Shown here piece after piece: positions 1-7,889 of a stretch of 29,834 bases of DNA; the stretch's first letter is position 1; each line of letters begins with the position of its first letter. Origin of the DNA: JBBQNJ01 sp038329845. GTDB taxonomy: Bacteria > Planctomycetota > Phycisphaerae > Tepidisphaerales > Tepidisphaeraceae. Position numbers and translations under genes: made by a program. Where the stretch lies: positions 1 through 29,834 of the forward strand of contig JBBQNJ010000065.1 of assembly GCA_038329845.1 (NCBI GenBank), read 5' to 3'. Under the pieces are notes generated by a model. It was not told where the DNA came from. It did not search any database and was given only the letters and a program-made list of their open reading frames with translations.

Positions 1-423
1 CGACATCTTGGGTGCGGGACGATGCGCCAGCGCCAGGATGGTGTCTGGTACTTCGAGGTCAACAACCTCGACGCAATCGCAAACAATGTGATTCCGTTTT
101 TTCGCCGATTTGGCTTTCTGTCGGCAAAGAAAAAACGCGATTTCTCGAAGTTTGTCGAGCTAGCGGAAATGATGAAGCAGAAGTGGCACTTGAGCCGGGA
201 TGGAATCGTTCAAATACTTGAAGTTCGCCGCGAAATGAATGATGGCGGCAAGTGCAGGTATCAGGACGAAGAAATCATCAGACAGTTTGAGAATCCTCAG
301 AGACTGTACGCCGGACCGGCGCGTAAGCGCCGGATGAGACAGTCCGATCTGCATGGCAACATGCAGAGCGCGGCAGAAATGCCCGCGCCCGAAAGCACTA
401 CATCGCTTTCGAGTAACAGCATG
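1..423 (+). mobile_element. Group I intron 1 in 23S rRNA (site L1917), 5' part outside window
   Basis: This is the 3' portion of a self-splicing group I intron. The visible catalytic core has P7 as GACTGT (302-307) pairing with ACAGTC (339-344). P8 is a 7-bp stem, CCGGCGC (316-322) with GCGCCGG (327-333), closed by a GTAA loop. A P9-type hairpin has CTGCATG (349-355) and CATGCAG (360-366) with a GCAA tetraloop. The intron ends in the expected terminal G at 423, directly before conserved 23S domain IV sequence (AACGGTCC), which puts the insertion after the U equivalent to E. coli 1917. It contains a LAGLIDADG ORF. The 5' splice site and P1-P6 lie upstream of the window. Confidence 0.9.
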
Positions 424-450
424 AACGGTCCTAAGGTTAACGACGCGTAG
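1..450 (+). CDS. LAGLIDADG homing endonuclease, C-terminal part (5' truncated by window edge)
   Basis: The frame is already open at base 1, so the ATG at 22 is internal and the true start lies upstream. The visible part matches the C-terminal half of a LAGLIDADG_1 domain: a GCGT turn, the strand VWYFEVNNL, IPFFRRFGFLSAKKKRDF, then KWHLSRDGIVQILEVRREMN. Enzymes of this family cleave an intronless 23S allele so that the intron is copied in. The first LAGLIDADG helix is not visible. After about base 245 the frame simply reads through the intron core (P7-P9), crosses the 14-nt exon and stops inside the second intron at 448-450. The last ~70 codons are therefore constrained by RNA structure and may not be a functional protein domain. 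Confidence 0.85.
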   Translation, partial: RHLGCGTMRQRQDGVWYFEVNNLDAIANNVIPFFRRFGFLSAKKKRDFSKFVELAEMMKQKWHLSRDGIVQILEVRREMNDGGKCRYQDEEIIRQFENPQRLYAGPARKRRMRQSDLHGNMQSAAEMPAPESTTSLSSNSMNGPKVNDA

Positions 451-1788
451 CCGACGCGTAGAAAGCTAGCCTTAGTAAAACTTGGCTATATGCTGGAAAG
501 TCTGAGTATCCTTTACTACTCGCCGTGTTCGCACGGCAGTGAAAATGTGCAAGGTGCAGGCAATCAGCAGGAAAGGCCGAACGCTTGGATGGCGATGGGT
601 TGGCGGGAATGCGAAATCGCATTTCTCGTCTGCCAGTAGCCTTCTTGGGGAGTTCGGAATCCTCAGAGACTATACGCCAGGCGTCCATTCGAGGACGAAG
701 AGATAGTCCGAGCTGCATGGCGACATGCAGAGGCCAGCGGAAACGCTGAGCCCCCGTGAGGCGCGGTTCCACGATGTTTTTCGTCGTGGTGTTCGTGTCT
801 ATCGTGGTAACATTTCTGAGCGAAGTTCCTTGTCGGGTAAGTTCCGACGTGCATGAACGGCGTAACGACTGGAGCACTGTCTCAACCACAGACTCGGTGA
901 AATTGAAGTGGCGGTGAAGATACCGTCTACCCGCAGCAAGACGGAAAGACCCCATGGACCTTTACTGCAGCCTGGTAATGACGCCGGTTGTGGACTGCGT
1001 AGGATAGGTGGGAGGCGTTGATCCCTCGGTTCTGGCCGAGGGGGAGCCAACGGTGAAATACCACCCTGTTTGCATTCGTCGTCTCACCCTGCTCCGTGAA
1101 TCCGGACAGGGAACATTGCTAGGTGGGCAGTTTGACTGGGGCGGTCTCCTCCAAAAGAGTAACGGAGGAGTGCAAAGGCAGGCTCAGGCCGGTTGGCAAT
1201 CGGCTGTAGAGCGTAAAGGTAGAAGCCTGCTTGACTGCGAGTGCTACAGCACGAGCAGAGCTGAAAGGCGGTCTTAGTGATCCTGTGGTCGCGTGTGGAA
1301 GCGCCATAGCTCAACGGATAAAAGGTACCCTGGGGATAACAGGCTGATCGCGCCCGAGCGTCCATAGCGGCGGCGCGGTTTGGCACCTCGATGTCGGCCC
1401 ATCGCATCCTGGGGCTGTAGGCGGTCCCAAGGGTTTGGCTGTTCGCCAATTAAAGCGGTACGCGAGCTGGGTTCAGACCGGCGTGAGCCAGGTCGGTCCC
1501 TATCTGCTGTGGGCGCAGGAACCTTGACGGCGATTCTTCCATAGTACGAGAGGATTTGGAAGGACTGACCCCTGGTGTACCAGTTGTCCTGCCAAGGGCA
1601 CGGCTGGGTAGCTATGTCAGGAAAGGATAAACGCTGAAAGCATCTAAGCGTGAAGCCAACGCCAAGACGATGGTTCCAAGGGAGCTTGCTCCCGAGAGAC
1701 CCCGGGTAGACCACCCGGTTGATAGGCCGGAGCTATAAGGAGTGAGAGCTCTTCAGGTTACCGGTACTAACGGTCGATTGCTTGACCA
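424..1788 (+). rRNA. rrl: 23S rRNA, 3' part (domains IV-VI), interrupted by a group I intron at 438-818
   Basis: The mature sequence is 424-437 joined to 819-about 1788. The 14-nt exon AACGGTCCTAAGGT and the resumption AGCGAAGTTCCTTGTCGGG are the domain IV segment around E. coli 1918-1950. Domain V follows, with GACGGAAAGACCCC, GGGGATAACAGGCTGAT, GGCACCTCGATGTCGGC and GTCCCAAGGGT. The sarcin-ricin loop AGTACGAGAGG begins at 1543, and the 3' end has GGTACTAACGGTCGAT. From 819 to the 3' end is about 970 nt, close to the E. coli length for the same segment, so no further intron is present downstream. The 3' end is estimated by similarity and may be off by several bases. Confidence 0.97.
438..818 (+). 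mobile_element. Group I intron 2 in 23S rRNA (site L1931), ORF-less, 381 nt
   Basis: The intron lies between exon ...CTAAGGT and exon AGCGAAGTTCC, after the U equivalent to E. coli 1931, and ends in the terminal G at 818. Core elements seen are P7, GACTAT (668-673) with ATAGTC (703-708); P8, CGTCC (682-686) with GGACG (693-697); and a P9-type hairpin, CTGCATG (713-719) with CATGCAG (724-730) and a GCGA tetraloop. An upstream CAATCAGCAGGAAAGG block resembles the P4-P6 joining region. No endonuclease frame is present on the sense strand, so it would need an endonuclease supplied in trans for homing. The 5' end has a duplicated GACGCGTAG motif. Confidence 0.9.
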
Positions 1789-1939
1789 CTTTTATCGATC
1801 ACCGTCCGAAAGGGCGCTTGACGAGATGAAGGGTCAATCAACCCCCCGGTGATGTTCCAACATCCCCGGTGTAAATGAATGATCCCTCACCGCGGATTTT
1901 CCCATCAACCTCAAGACTTCACTCCTCAACGAGACACAG

Positions 1940-1974
1940 CCCGGTCGGCTGGAAAACGGCCGACCGGGTTTTCG
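1940..1974 (+). terminator. Strong hairpin plus T-run in the 23S-5S spacer
   Basis: A perfect 10-bp stem, CCCGGTCGGC (1940-1949) with GCCGACCGGG (1959-1968), encloses a 9-nt loop and is followed by TTTTCG. In isolation it resembles an intrinsic terminator. Because it sits directly before 5S in the same orientation, it could instead be an RNase processing stem or a partial attenuator. The rest of the 23S-5S spacer (1789-1939) shows no gene. Confidence 0.55.
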
Positions 1975-2081
1975 TTGGTGGCCATACCGGCAGGGTCACA
2001 CCCGTTCCCATTCCGAACACGGTCGTTAAGCCTGCCGGGCCGATGATACTGCGTCAGCGGGAAAGTAGGTCACTGCCAGCG
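1973..2081 (+). rRNA. rrf: 5S ribosomal RNA
   Basis: The sequence contains the 5S hallmarks GGTGGCCATACCGGC, GGGTCACACCCGTTCCCATT, CCGAACACGG, GTTAAGCC and AGTAGGTCACTGCCA. The terminal helix pairs 1973-1979 with 2075-2081. The 109-nt length is typical. It is the last gene of the rRNA operon. Confidence 0.96.
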
Positions 2082-2094
2082 TTTTTCCAATCGA

Positions 2095-2130
2095 CCCCCG
2101 GACCCGAAAGGTTTCGGGGGTTCTTTTTTT
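2095..2130 (+). terminator. Intrinsic terminator of the rRNA operon
   Basis: CCCCCG (2095-2100) pairs with CGGGGG (2115-2120), extended inside by ACC/GGT around CGAAA, and is followed by TTCTTTTTTT. It is the first unit of the tandem array immediately downstream of 5S. Confidence 0.8.
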
Positions 2131-2360
2131 CCGCCTTTTGTGGACGGTGGTTTGGTCGGGCGCGTGTGGGGACACGAAAGGTTTCGGGGGTTTTGTTCCG
2201 CTTTTTGTGGACGGTGCTTGGTCGGGCGCGTGTGGGAACCCGAAAGGTTTCGAGGGCTCCTTTTTTCCGCCCCCCCGGTTAAATATCTCGCGGTCGCCGG
2301 TGTGAAATCGACCGCCCCGTTGACCAGTTCTTTTTTTCTCCCGCCGGGTTAGATATCTCC
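2101..2360 (+). repeat. Decayed ~70-bp tandem array of terminator-like units
   Basis: Three units begin with CCCGAAAGGTTTCG or a close variant, at about 2101, 2171 and 2237, so the periods are 70 and 66 bp. Units 1 and 2 share TGTGGACGGTG, GGTCGGGCGCGTGTGGG and T-runs followed by CCGC. A fainter fourth unit is suggested because the T-run plus CCGGTTAAATATCTC of unit 3 (to 2289) recurs about 70 bp later as a T-run plus CCGGGTTAGATATCTC (to 2358). The 313 bases between 5S and the next gene hold nothing else recognisable. Confidence 0.7.
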
Positions 2361-2394
2361 CCGTCTTTCGTCTTGCACTATCGAGGCCTTTACC

Positions 2395-3342
2395 GTGATT
2401 CGCGTCAACCAGTTAACTAAATTCTACGGCCCCACTCCGGCCGTCGATCGAATCAGCTTCGAAGTCGCCAAGGGCGAAATCGTCGGATTTCTCGGTCCCA
2501 ATGGCGCCGGCAAGAGCACCACGCTGAAAATGCTCACCTGCTACATCCCGCCCACCAGCGGCGGGGCGAGTGTGGCGGGGTTCGACATCTTCCACCAGTC
2601 CCGCGAGGTGCGCCAGCGCATCGGTTATCTGCCGGAAAACGTGCCGCTCTACACCGAGATGAAAGTTGAGGAATACCTCGACTTCCGCGGGCGCCTGCGC
2701 GGCATGGACCGCGCCCTTCGCCGCCGCCGCATCGACCACGTGATTGAGCGCTGCTGGCTGCGCGATGTCCGGCGCAAGACGATCGGCCATTTGTCAAAGG
2801 GTTTCCGCCAGCGCACCGGTCTGGCCGACGCCCTGTTGCATGATCCGCCGGTGCTGGTATTGGACGAGCCGACCGTCGGTCTGGATCCCACGCAGATTCG
2901 CGAGAGCCGCAAGCTGATCCGCGAGCTGGGCGGGGAACACACGGTTATTTTGTCGACGCATATTCTTCCCGAGGTCGAGGCGACCTGCGGGCGGGCGATC
3001 ATCATCGCCGCCGGGCGCATCGTCGCCGAAGGCTCACCCGAGCAGCTCCGCGCCAGCCGCCGATTGCAGGCGCGGGTGCTGGTCGAATGCCGCGGCCCAG
3101 CGAAGGACGTGGCGGCGGCGTTGACGCGGGTATCGGGGGTCGCCGACGTGGCGATGCTCGACTCGTCGGGGGACTACGCCCTGGCGGCGATCAAACCGCG
3201 CGACGGCTATGACGTGCGCGAGGAGGTTTCCCGCACCGTGATCCAGCACGGCTGGCCCCTGCGCGAAGTCCGTTTAGAACACGCGACGCTCGAGGAGTTT
3301 TTCGTTCAGGTGACCGCGGCGCAGGCGCAGGCCCGCTCGTGA
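2395..3342 (+). CDS. ABC-2 type transporter ATPase (GldA-like)
   Basis: This is the cytoplasmic ATP-hydrolysing subunit of an ABC-2 type exporter. It shows Walker A GPNGAGKST (residues 34-42), an ABC signature LSKGFRQRTGLADAL (about 143-157), Walker B VLVLDEPTVGLDP (about 163-175) and the switch histidine in STHI (about 188). The C-terminal ~80 residues match the usual extension of this class. The LSKG[FY]RQR form of the signature and the order ATPase-permease-GldG-like-DUF4340 resemble GldA of the gliding-associated transporters, but the substrate is unknown. The start is GTG at 2395. The stop abuts the next open frame, so the two genes are presumably co-transcribed and coupled. Confidence 0.92.
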   Translation: MIRVNQLTKFYGPTPAVDRISFEVAKGEIVGFLGPNGAGKSTTLKMLTCYIPPTSGGASVAGFDIFHQSREVRQRIGYLPENVPLYTEMKVEEYLDFRGRLRGMDRALRRRRIDHVIERCWLRDVRRKTIGHLSKGFRQRTGLADALLHDPPVLVLDEPTVGLDPTQIRESRKLIRELGGEHTVILSTHILPEVEATCGRAIIIAAGRIVAEGSPEQLRASRRLQARVLVECRGPAKDVAAALTRVSGVADVAMLDSSGDYALAAIKPRDGYDVREEVSRTVIQHGWPLREVRLEHATLEEFFVQVTAAQAQARS

Positions 3343-3381
3343 GTGAACCGTTCAGGCCTTTTTGACCTCTATCCAACCGCC

Positions 3382-4098
3382 ATGCAAAAGTCCTGGGTCA
3401 TCGCTCGACGCGAGCTAAGCAGCTTCTTCCACTCGCCCATCGCGTACGTGGCGCTGCTGCTGTTTCTGCTCGCCTGCGGGCTGCTGTTCTGGCGCGATTT
3501 CACGCCCGGCAAGCCGGCGGAGATGCGCCGGTTGTTCGAGTGGATGATCTGGCTGCTGGTGTTCATCGCCCCGGTGCTGAGCATGGGCCTGCTCGCCGGC
3601 GAATGGGCCAGCGGGACCATCGAACCGCTGATGACCGCGCCCCTGCGCGAGTGGGAGGTGGTGGTCGGCAAATTCCTCGGGGCGTTGATGTTTCTCTTGG
3701 TACTGCTCGCCCCCACGCTGGTCTACGTCGCGCTGCTGCGGATTTTCGGCCGTCCCGATTTCGGCCCGATTTTCACCGGGTATCTCGGGATCGTGCTGGT
3801 CGGGGCGCTGTTCACGTCAGTGGGATTGTTCTGTTCCTCGTTGACACGCAGCCAGGTGGTTGCGGCGGTCGCCGCCGCGGGAATCCTGTTTCTCACCACG
3901 ATCGTTCCCGCCGAAGCGAGGCGCCAGTTCGCGCTGGACCCGATCCTCCGCGCCATGGCCGATCAAACCATCGTGCCGCGATACACCGACTTCGCCCGCG
4001 GCGTGCTGGACACCGGGAACCTTGTGTTTTTCATCGTTGCCACCGGCGTTTTCCTGTTTTTGACTACCAAGGTCCTGGAATCGCGGCGGTGGAAATAA
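3382..4098 (+). CDS. ABC-2 type transporter permease (GldF-like)
   Basis: This is a membrane subunit partnering the upstream ATPase. About six hydrophobic segments are visible, including YVALLLFLLACGLLFW, WMIWLLVFIAPVLSMGLL, FLVLLAPTLVYVALL, YLGIVLVGALFTSVGLF, VVAAVAAAGILFLT and LVFFIVATGVFLFLT. The motifs FFHSPIAYV near the N-terminus and GEWASGTIEPLMTAPL are typical of GldF/YhaP-type ABC-2 permeases. The frame is open from a GTG at 3343 right after the ATPase stop. The ATG at 3382 (MQKSWVIARREL) fits family N-termini better and was chosen, giving 238 residues. Confidence 0.9.
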   Translation: MQKSWVIARRELSSFFHSPIAYVALLLFLLACGLLFWRDFTPGKPAEMRRLFEWMIWLLVFIAPVLSMGLLAGEWASGTIEPLMTAPLREWEVVVGKFLGALMFLLVLLAPTLVYVALLRIFGRPDFGPIFTGYLGIVLVGALFTSVGLFCSSLTRSQVVAAVAAAGILFLTTIVPAEARRQFALDPILRAMADQTIVPRYTDFARGVLDTGNLVFFIVATGVFLFLTTKVLESRRWK

Positions 4099-4193
4099 AC
4101 CGCTGAGTATCTGGCTCAAATGCCATCCCGTCGGCTGGAACGTGAGCCGGCGGATTAAACGTCAACCGCTGAAATTTGTTTCTTGAGGCCGTC

Positions 4194-6362
4194 ATGCCTG
4201 ATCCGAACGCAACTACAACCGCCTCCCCGTCGCCGGAAGATCAACGGCGTCGCTGGGTGAAATATGGCGCTAACGTGGCCTTGTCGGTCGTCCTGGTCGT
4301 CGTCCTGTCGATTCTGGTCGTCTACCTGGCCCAGCGTTATCACGCCCGTGCCGACACCACGCTGGGCGGGATGTACAGCCTCAAGCCGCAGACGCTCAAT
4401 ATCGTCAAGGACCTGAAGCAGAAGGTCGAGTTGGTTGGCCTGTACCCGCGGCCCGACGATGTTCGCGGCGCCCAGCGGCAGTTGATCTACCGCCAGCGGG
4501 TGGCCGATCTTCTCGATGAATACGCCGGAAAATCCTCGAAAATCAGCGCCGAGATGATCGACCCGGACCGCGAGTTCGCCAAGGTCGATGCCTTGATCGG
4601 CTCGGTAAGCCAGAAGTACGGCGGCCTGAGCGGCTACAAGCAGATGCTCCAGACCGACTTCCCGGCATTCCTCACCCAGATGCGCGCGTTCGCCGATGCC
4701 CAGATCGCCCGGATGCGGGAACTGGCCGAGGTCAAGTCATCCGACCGAAAACTGCTCCAGACGATGGACCTGGCCTCGGCGACCGTGCAGAGCGTGCCGG
4801 AACAGCTCGCGCAGATGCAGAAAGACATCGACCGCGAGTTGAAGCGCAAAGAGGGCATCCCCGATTACAAGGGCGCCGTCGAGGACGTTCGGCGGACCAT
4901 GGAGCTGCTGGGGCGCATCGTGGAGAAGGTGGCGACCGACCTGACGGCGATCAAGGCCAACCCGCAGGCGCCGCCGCCAGTGCAGTCTTACGCCGCCGAC
5001 GCGGCACCCAAGTTCACCGAGCAGAAAAAATCGGTCGATGCGGTGGTCGAGAAGATCAAGAAACTCGGAGATCTGAAGCTCGACGAGCTTCGGCGAAGCC
5101 TCAAGCAGGGGAACAACATCCTGGTCATGGGGGAGAAGGACGTGAAAGTCCTCAGCTTTCCCGAGGTCTGGCCCGAGGCCGAGAATCCCAGCCCGCTGGC
5201 GGCCAGCGACGAGGACGAGAATCGTCCGACCCGTCGATTCGCCGGCGAGCAGCAGGTGACCACGGCGCTGGTGTCGCTCGAGCAGCAGAAAAAGCCCAAG
5301 GTCGCGTTCATCCGCGCTTCGGGGCCGGCGCTGACCACGCCGGGCATCCCGGGATTCATGCCCGGCGGGCCGTTCGGCCAGATCGCCGGGCGGCTGCGAA
5401 ATTACAATTTCGAGGTTCTGGAGAAAAACTTCGGTCCGCCCGATCCGCGGAATCCGATGGGGCAGGCTGAGGACCCCAGCGATGAGGATCTGGCGTCGGC
5501 GGTGTGGGTGGTGCCGTCGATGGGGAACATGCCCCAGCAACAGCAGATGGGGATGTCGATGCCCCCCTCGCCGGTGATTGCCGAGAAGCTTAAGGAACAC
5601 CTCACCGGCGGCGGCAGCGCGTTGTGCCTGTTCCTGCCCGAAGCGCAGAACCTGTCCGAAGCGCTGGGCGACTGGGGCATCGATGTCAAGACCAACGCGA
5701 TCATCGTCCACGAAAAGGTAATGAGTGATGCCCGTCCGGGCGGGGATGATTGGGTTGAGCAGGCACAGAATATCCCCTGGGTATTCATCACGACCCGGTA
5801 CGGCGATCATCCGATCACGCAGCCGCTGAAGAGCCTGGAGTCGGTGCTGGTCCCCATGCTCCCGGTGATGGTGACGGACAAGCCGGGCTACAAGGCTACG
5901 CGCCTGATCCCCGTGCCCGAGCAGCCCAAGGCCTGGGGCGAGACCGACACGCGGGCGCTGCGCCAGGGATCGCCGAAATTCGATCCCGCATCCGACGTCT
6001 CGCCGCCGCTGAACGCGATGGCGGTGGTGGAAAAAACCGATTCACCGGCGCGCCTGGTCGTGATCGGCGCGGAGTCGTTCGTGTTCGATCAGACCCTGAA
6101 CATTCTCGACGACAAGCAGTGGGAGCAGGGCCGGGCGGTGAGCCGATTCCCCGGCAACGCCGAGTTGTTCGCCAACAGCGTTTACTGGCTGGCGCGGCTC
6201 GAGACGCTGATCGCCATCAGCCCCTCGGCGATGGAGATCGGGCGCATCGAGCCGATGAGCGATCGGGCCTTGGGCGCGGTGCGAATCGGCATCCTGCTGA
6301 TCGGCCTGCCGGCACTGGTGGTGGTGGCGGGGGGATTGATGTATCTCAAGCGACGAGACTGA
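4194..6362 (+). CDS. GldG-like ABC transporter auxiliary protein
   Basis: The protein is about 722 residues. One N-terminal membrane helix (VALSVVLVVVLSILVVYLA) is followed by a long extracytoplasmic region and a C-terminal helix (IGILLIGLPALVVVAGG) with a positive tail, KRRD. The soluble part begins LKPQTLNIVKDLKQKVELVGLY and later has PKVAFIRASGP, as in the GldG/ABC_transp_aux family that pairs with GldA/GldF-type exporters. A charged, probably coiled-coil stretch of ~170 residues lies between these halves. The frame also offers a TTG at 4176, but ATG 4194 is preferred. It most likely acts with the two upstream ABC subunits; the transported substrate cannot be read from the sequence. Confidence 0.85.
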   Translation: MPDPNATTTASPSPEDQRRRWVKYGANVALSVVLVVVLSILVVYLAQRYHARADTTLGGMYSLKPQTLNIVKDLKQKVELVGLYPRPDDVRGAQRQLIYRQRVADLLDEYAGKSSKISAEMIDPDREFAKVDALIGSVSQKYGGLSGYKQMLQTDFPAFLTQMRAFADAQIARMRELAEVKSSDRKLLQTMDLASATVQSVPEQLAQMQKDIDRELKRKEGIPDYKGAVEDVRRTMELLGRIVEKVATDLTAIKANPQAPPPVQSYAADAAPKFTEQKKSVDAVVEKIKKLGDLKLDELRRSLKQGNNILVMGEKDVKVLSFPEVWPEAENPSPLAASDEDENRPTRRFAGEQQVTTALVSLEQQKKPKVAFIRASGPALTTPGIPGFMPGGPFGQIAGRLRNYNFEVLEKNFGPPDPRNPMGQAEDPSDEDLASAVWVVPSMGNMPQQQQMGMSMPPSPVIAEKLKEHLTGGGSALCLFLPEAQNLSEALGDWGIDVKTNAIIVHEKVMSDARPGGDDWVEQAQNIPWVFITTRYGDHPITQPLKSLESVLVPMLPVMVTDKPGYKATRLIPVPEQPKAWGETDTRALRQGSPKFDPASDVSPPLNAMAVVEKTDSPARLVVIGAESFVFDQTLNILDDKQWEQGRAVSRFPGNAELFANSVYWLARLETLIAISPSAMEIGRIEPMSDRALGAVRIGILLIGLPALVVVAGGLMYLKRRD

Positions 6363-6398
6363 AGCCTTGGGCGAGAACTTCCTGGGGATCGACGGATC

Positions 6399-7889
6399 AT
6401 GAATTTCAAAACGACGATTATTCTGCTGATCGCACTGGCCTTGGTCGGCGCGTGGGTGATGATCGACCGGTTCAACGGCGGCGAAAAGCCCGCGCCGCGG
6501 GCGGCGGGCGAGGGGGTGCCGGTCTTTACTGATCTGAAGTCCGCCGATGTCACCGCCGTCACCATTGCGCCCGCCGAGGGTGAGGCCGTAAAATTGGTTA
6601 AGTCCGGCGGAAAATGGCGCATGATGGCGCCCCAGAGCGCACCGGCAGAAACCTGGCAGGTCGATGCGCTGATCCGCGAGCTCGTGGATCTCAAGTCTCG
6701 CAGTCAAGTTCCCCTGTCCACTTCGGCACAATATGGGTTGAACTCACCGGCGTTCAAGGTGGAACTGATTGCCGGCGATAAGTCATATCGGCTGGCGGTC
6801 GGTACTCGCTCGCCGTTGGGGGATATGATGTATGTTCACAAGGAAGGTGAGAAGACAGCGCTGGCGGTGCCGTCCGACGTGTGGGAGAAGCTTGCAAGTG
6901 GCGCGGAAAAACTGCGCGATCCCAAGCTCGTCAGCACTGAGTCGAGCGCCATTCAGCAGGTGGTGATTCAGCGCGAATCCGGCGAGCTGGAATTGAGCAA
7001 AGTCGGCGGGCAATGGCGGATTCTCAAGCCCGCGGCGATGCTGGCCGATGAATCGGCGATATCGGACCTGTTGTTCCAGATCACGGGAATGCGGGCCGAT
7101 GGATTCGTATCTGCAACGACAACGGCACCGCGCACGGGGTTGGATCATCCCCAGGTGACGATCTGGTTCTCCACCGCGGTGCCGGCGTCGCAGCCGACGG
7201 CGGCGGCGACTCGACCGGCGGGCACGACGCTGGCGTTTGGCAACTACGTCTCGTCCCTGCGCGACAACGTCTACGTACGGGTCGAAGAAGGCGATGTCGG
7301 ATCAGTCGCTAAGGTGTCGGCCGGTCGCCTGGAATCGTTCAACAAGCCAGCGATCGATCTACGCGAGAAGAAAGTGCTGGATATAGACTCGGAAAAGGTG
7401 AGCGGCTTGACCCTCACCGCCGAGTTGTCCGCGACGACTCAGCCCAGCACTCGTCCCGCGTCGAGATCCACCCTGACGATCGAGAGGCGAAAGTCGGAGG
7501 CGACATTGGGTCCGTCATTGCCGGCGATAGCACCCGCTTCGACTCAGGCGACATCGGCGCCCGCGACGGCACCCGCTTCGACATGGGTTTTCAAGGGCGC
7601 ATCGCCCACCGAGGCTCCCGACGCCGCAGTGGAAGGGCTTCTGAGCCGTCTTCATCCACTTCGCGCTGAGAAGTTTGTCGAATCCCCTGCCGAGTCTTCG
7701 ATCGCGCGATACACCCTGAGTCTGACCGGCCAAGATGCCGGCGGGGCCCAATCCACGCGCACCGAAGTCCAGTTCTTCGATCGCGGCACCAGTCTGCCAC
7801 CCCTGGCCCGAGCCGCCGATGCGACGTTTGAAGTGGACCGCGCCTGGATCGACGAAATCCAGAAGCTGCTCGAGGCCCAACCCAAATGA
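6399..7889 (+). CDS. DUF4340 domain protein, membrane-anchored
   Basis: The protein is 496 residues with one N-terminal membrane anchor (TTIILLIALALVGAWVMI). Repeated DUF4340-type modules follow: VTAVTIAPAEGEAVKLVKSGGKWRM and later IQQVVIQRESGELELSKVGGQWRIL, each followed by a helical region. DUF4340 proteins are regularly encoded after GldG-like proteins and probably belong to the same envelope complex; the molecular role is unknown. An alanine/threonine/proline-rich, low-complexity linker around residues 365-395 looks disordered. The stop overlaps the queF start by 4 nt (ATGA). Confidence 0.85.
   Translation: MNFKTTIILLIALALVGAWVMIDRFNGGEKPAPRAAGEGVPVFTDLKSADVTAVTIAPAEGEAVKLVKSGGKWRMMAPQSAPAETWQVDALIRELVDLKSRSQVPLSTSAQYGLNSPAFKVELIAGDKSYRLAVGTRSPLGDMMYVHKEGEKTALAVPSDVWEKLASGAEKLRDPKLVSTESSAIQQVVIQRESGELELSKVGGQWRILKPAAMLADESAISDLLFQITGMRADGFVSATTTAPRTGLDHPQVTIWFSTAVPASQPTAAATRPAGTTLAFGNYVSSLRDNVYVRVEEGDVGSVAKVSAGRLESFNKPAIDLREKKVLDIDSEKVSGLTLTAELSATTQPSTRPASRSTLTIERRKSEATLGPSLPAIAPASTQATSAPATAPASTWVFKGASPTEAPDAAVEGLLSRLHPLRAEKFVESPAESSIARYTLSLTGQDAGGAQSTRTEVQFFDRGTSLPPLARAADATFEVDRAWIDEIQKLLEAQPK

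Noticed and set aside
437..1714. Several ORFs of 60-170 codons on both strands over 23S rRNA
   Set aside because: They overlap conserved rRNA or intron core sequence and have no recognisable protein features.
819..1788. A further intron in 23S domains V-VI
   Set aside because: The segment is about the E. coli length and the conserved blocks are continuous.
1875..2352. Plus-strand ORFs across 5S and the terminator array
   Set aside because: They are produced by repeats and 5S rRNA; the peptide is low-complexity.
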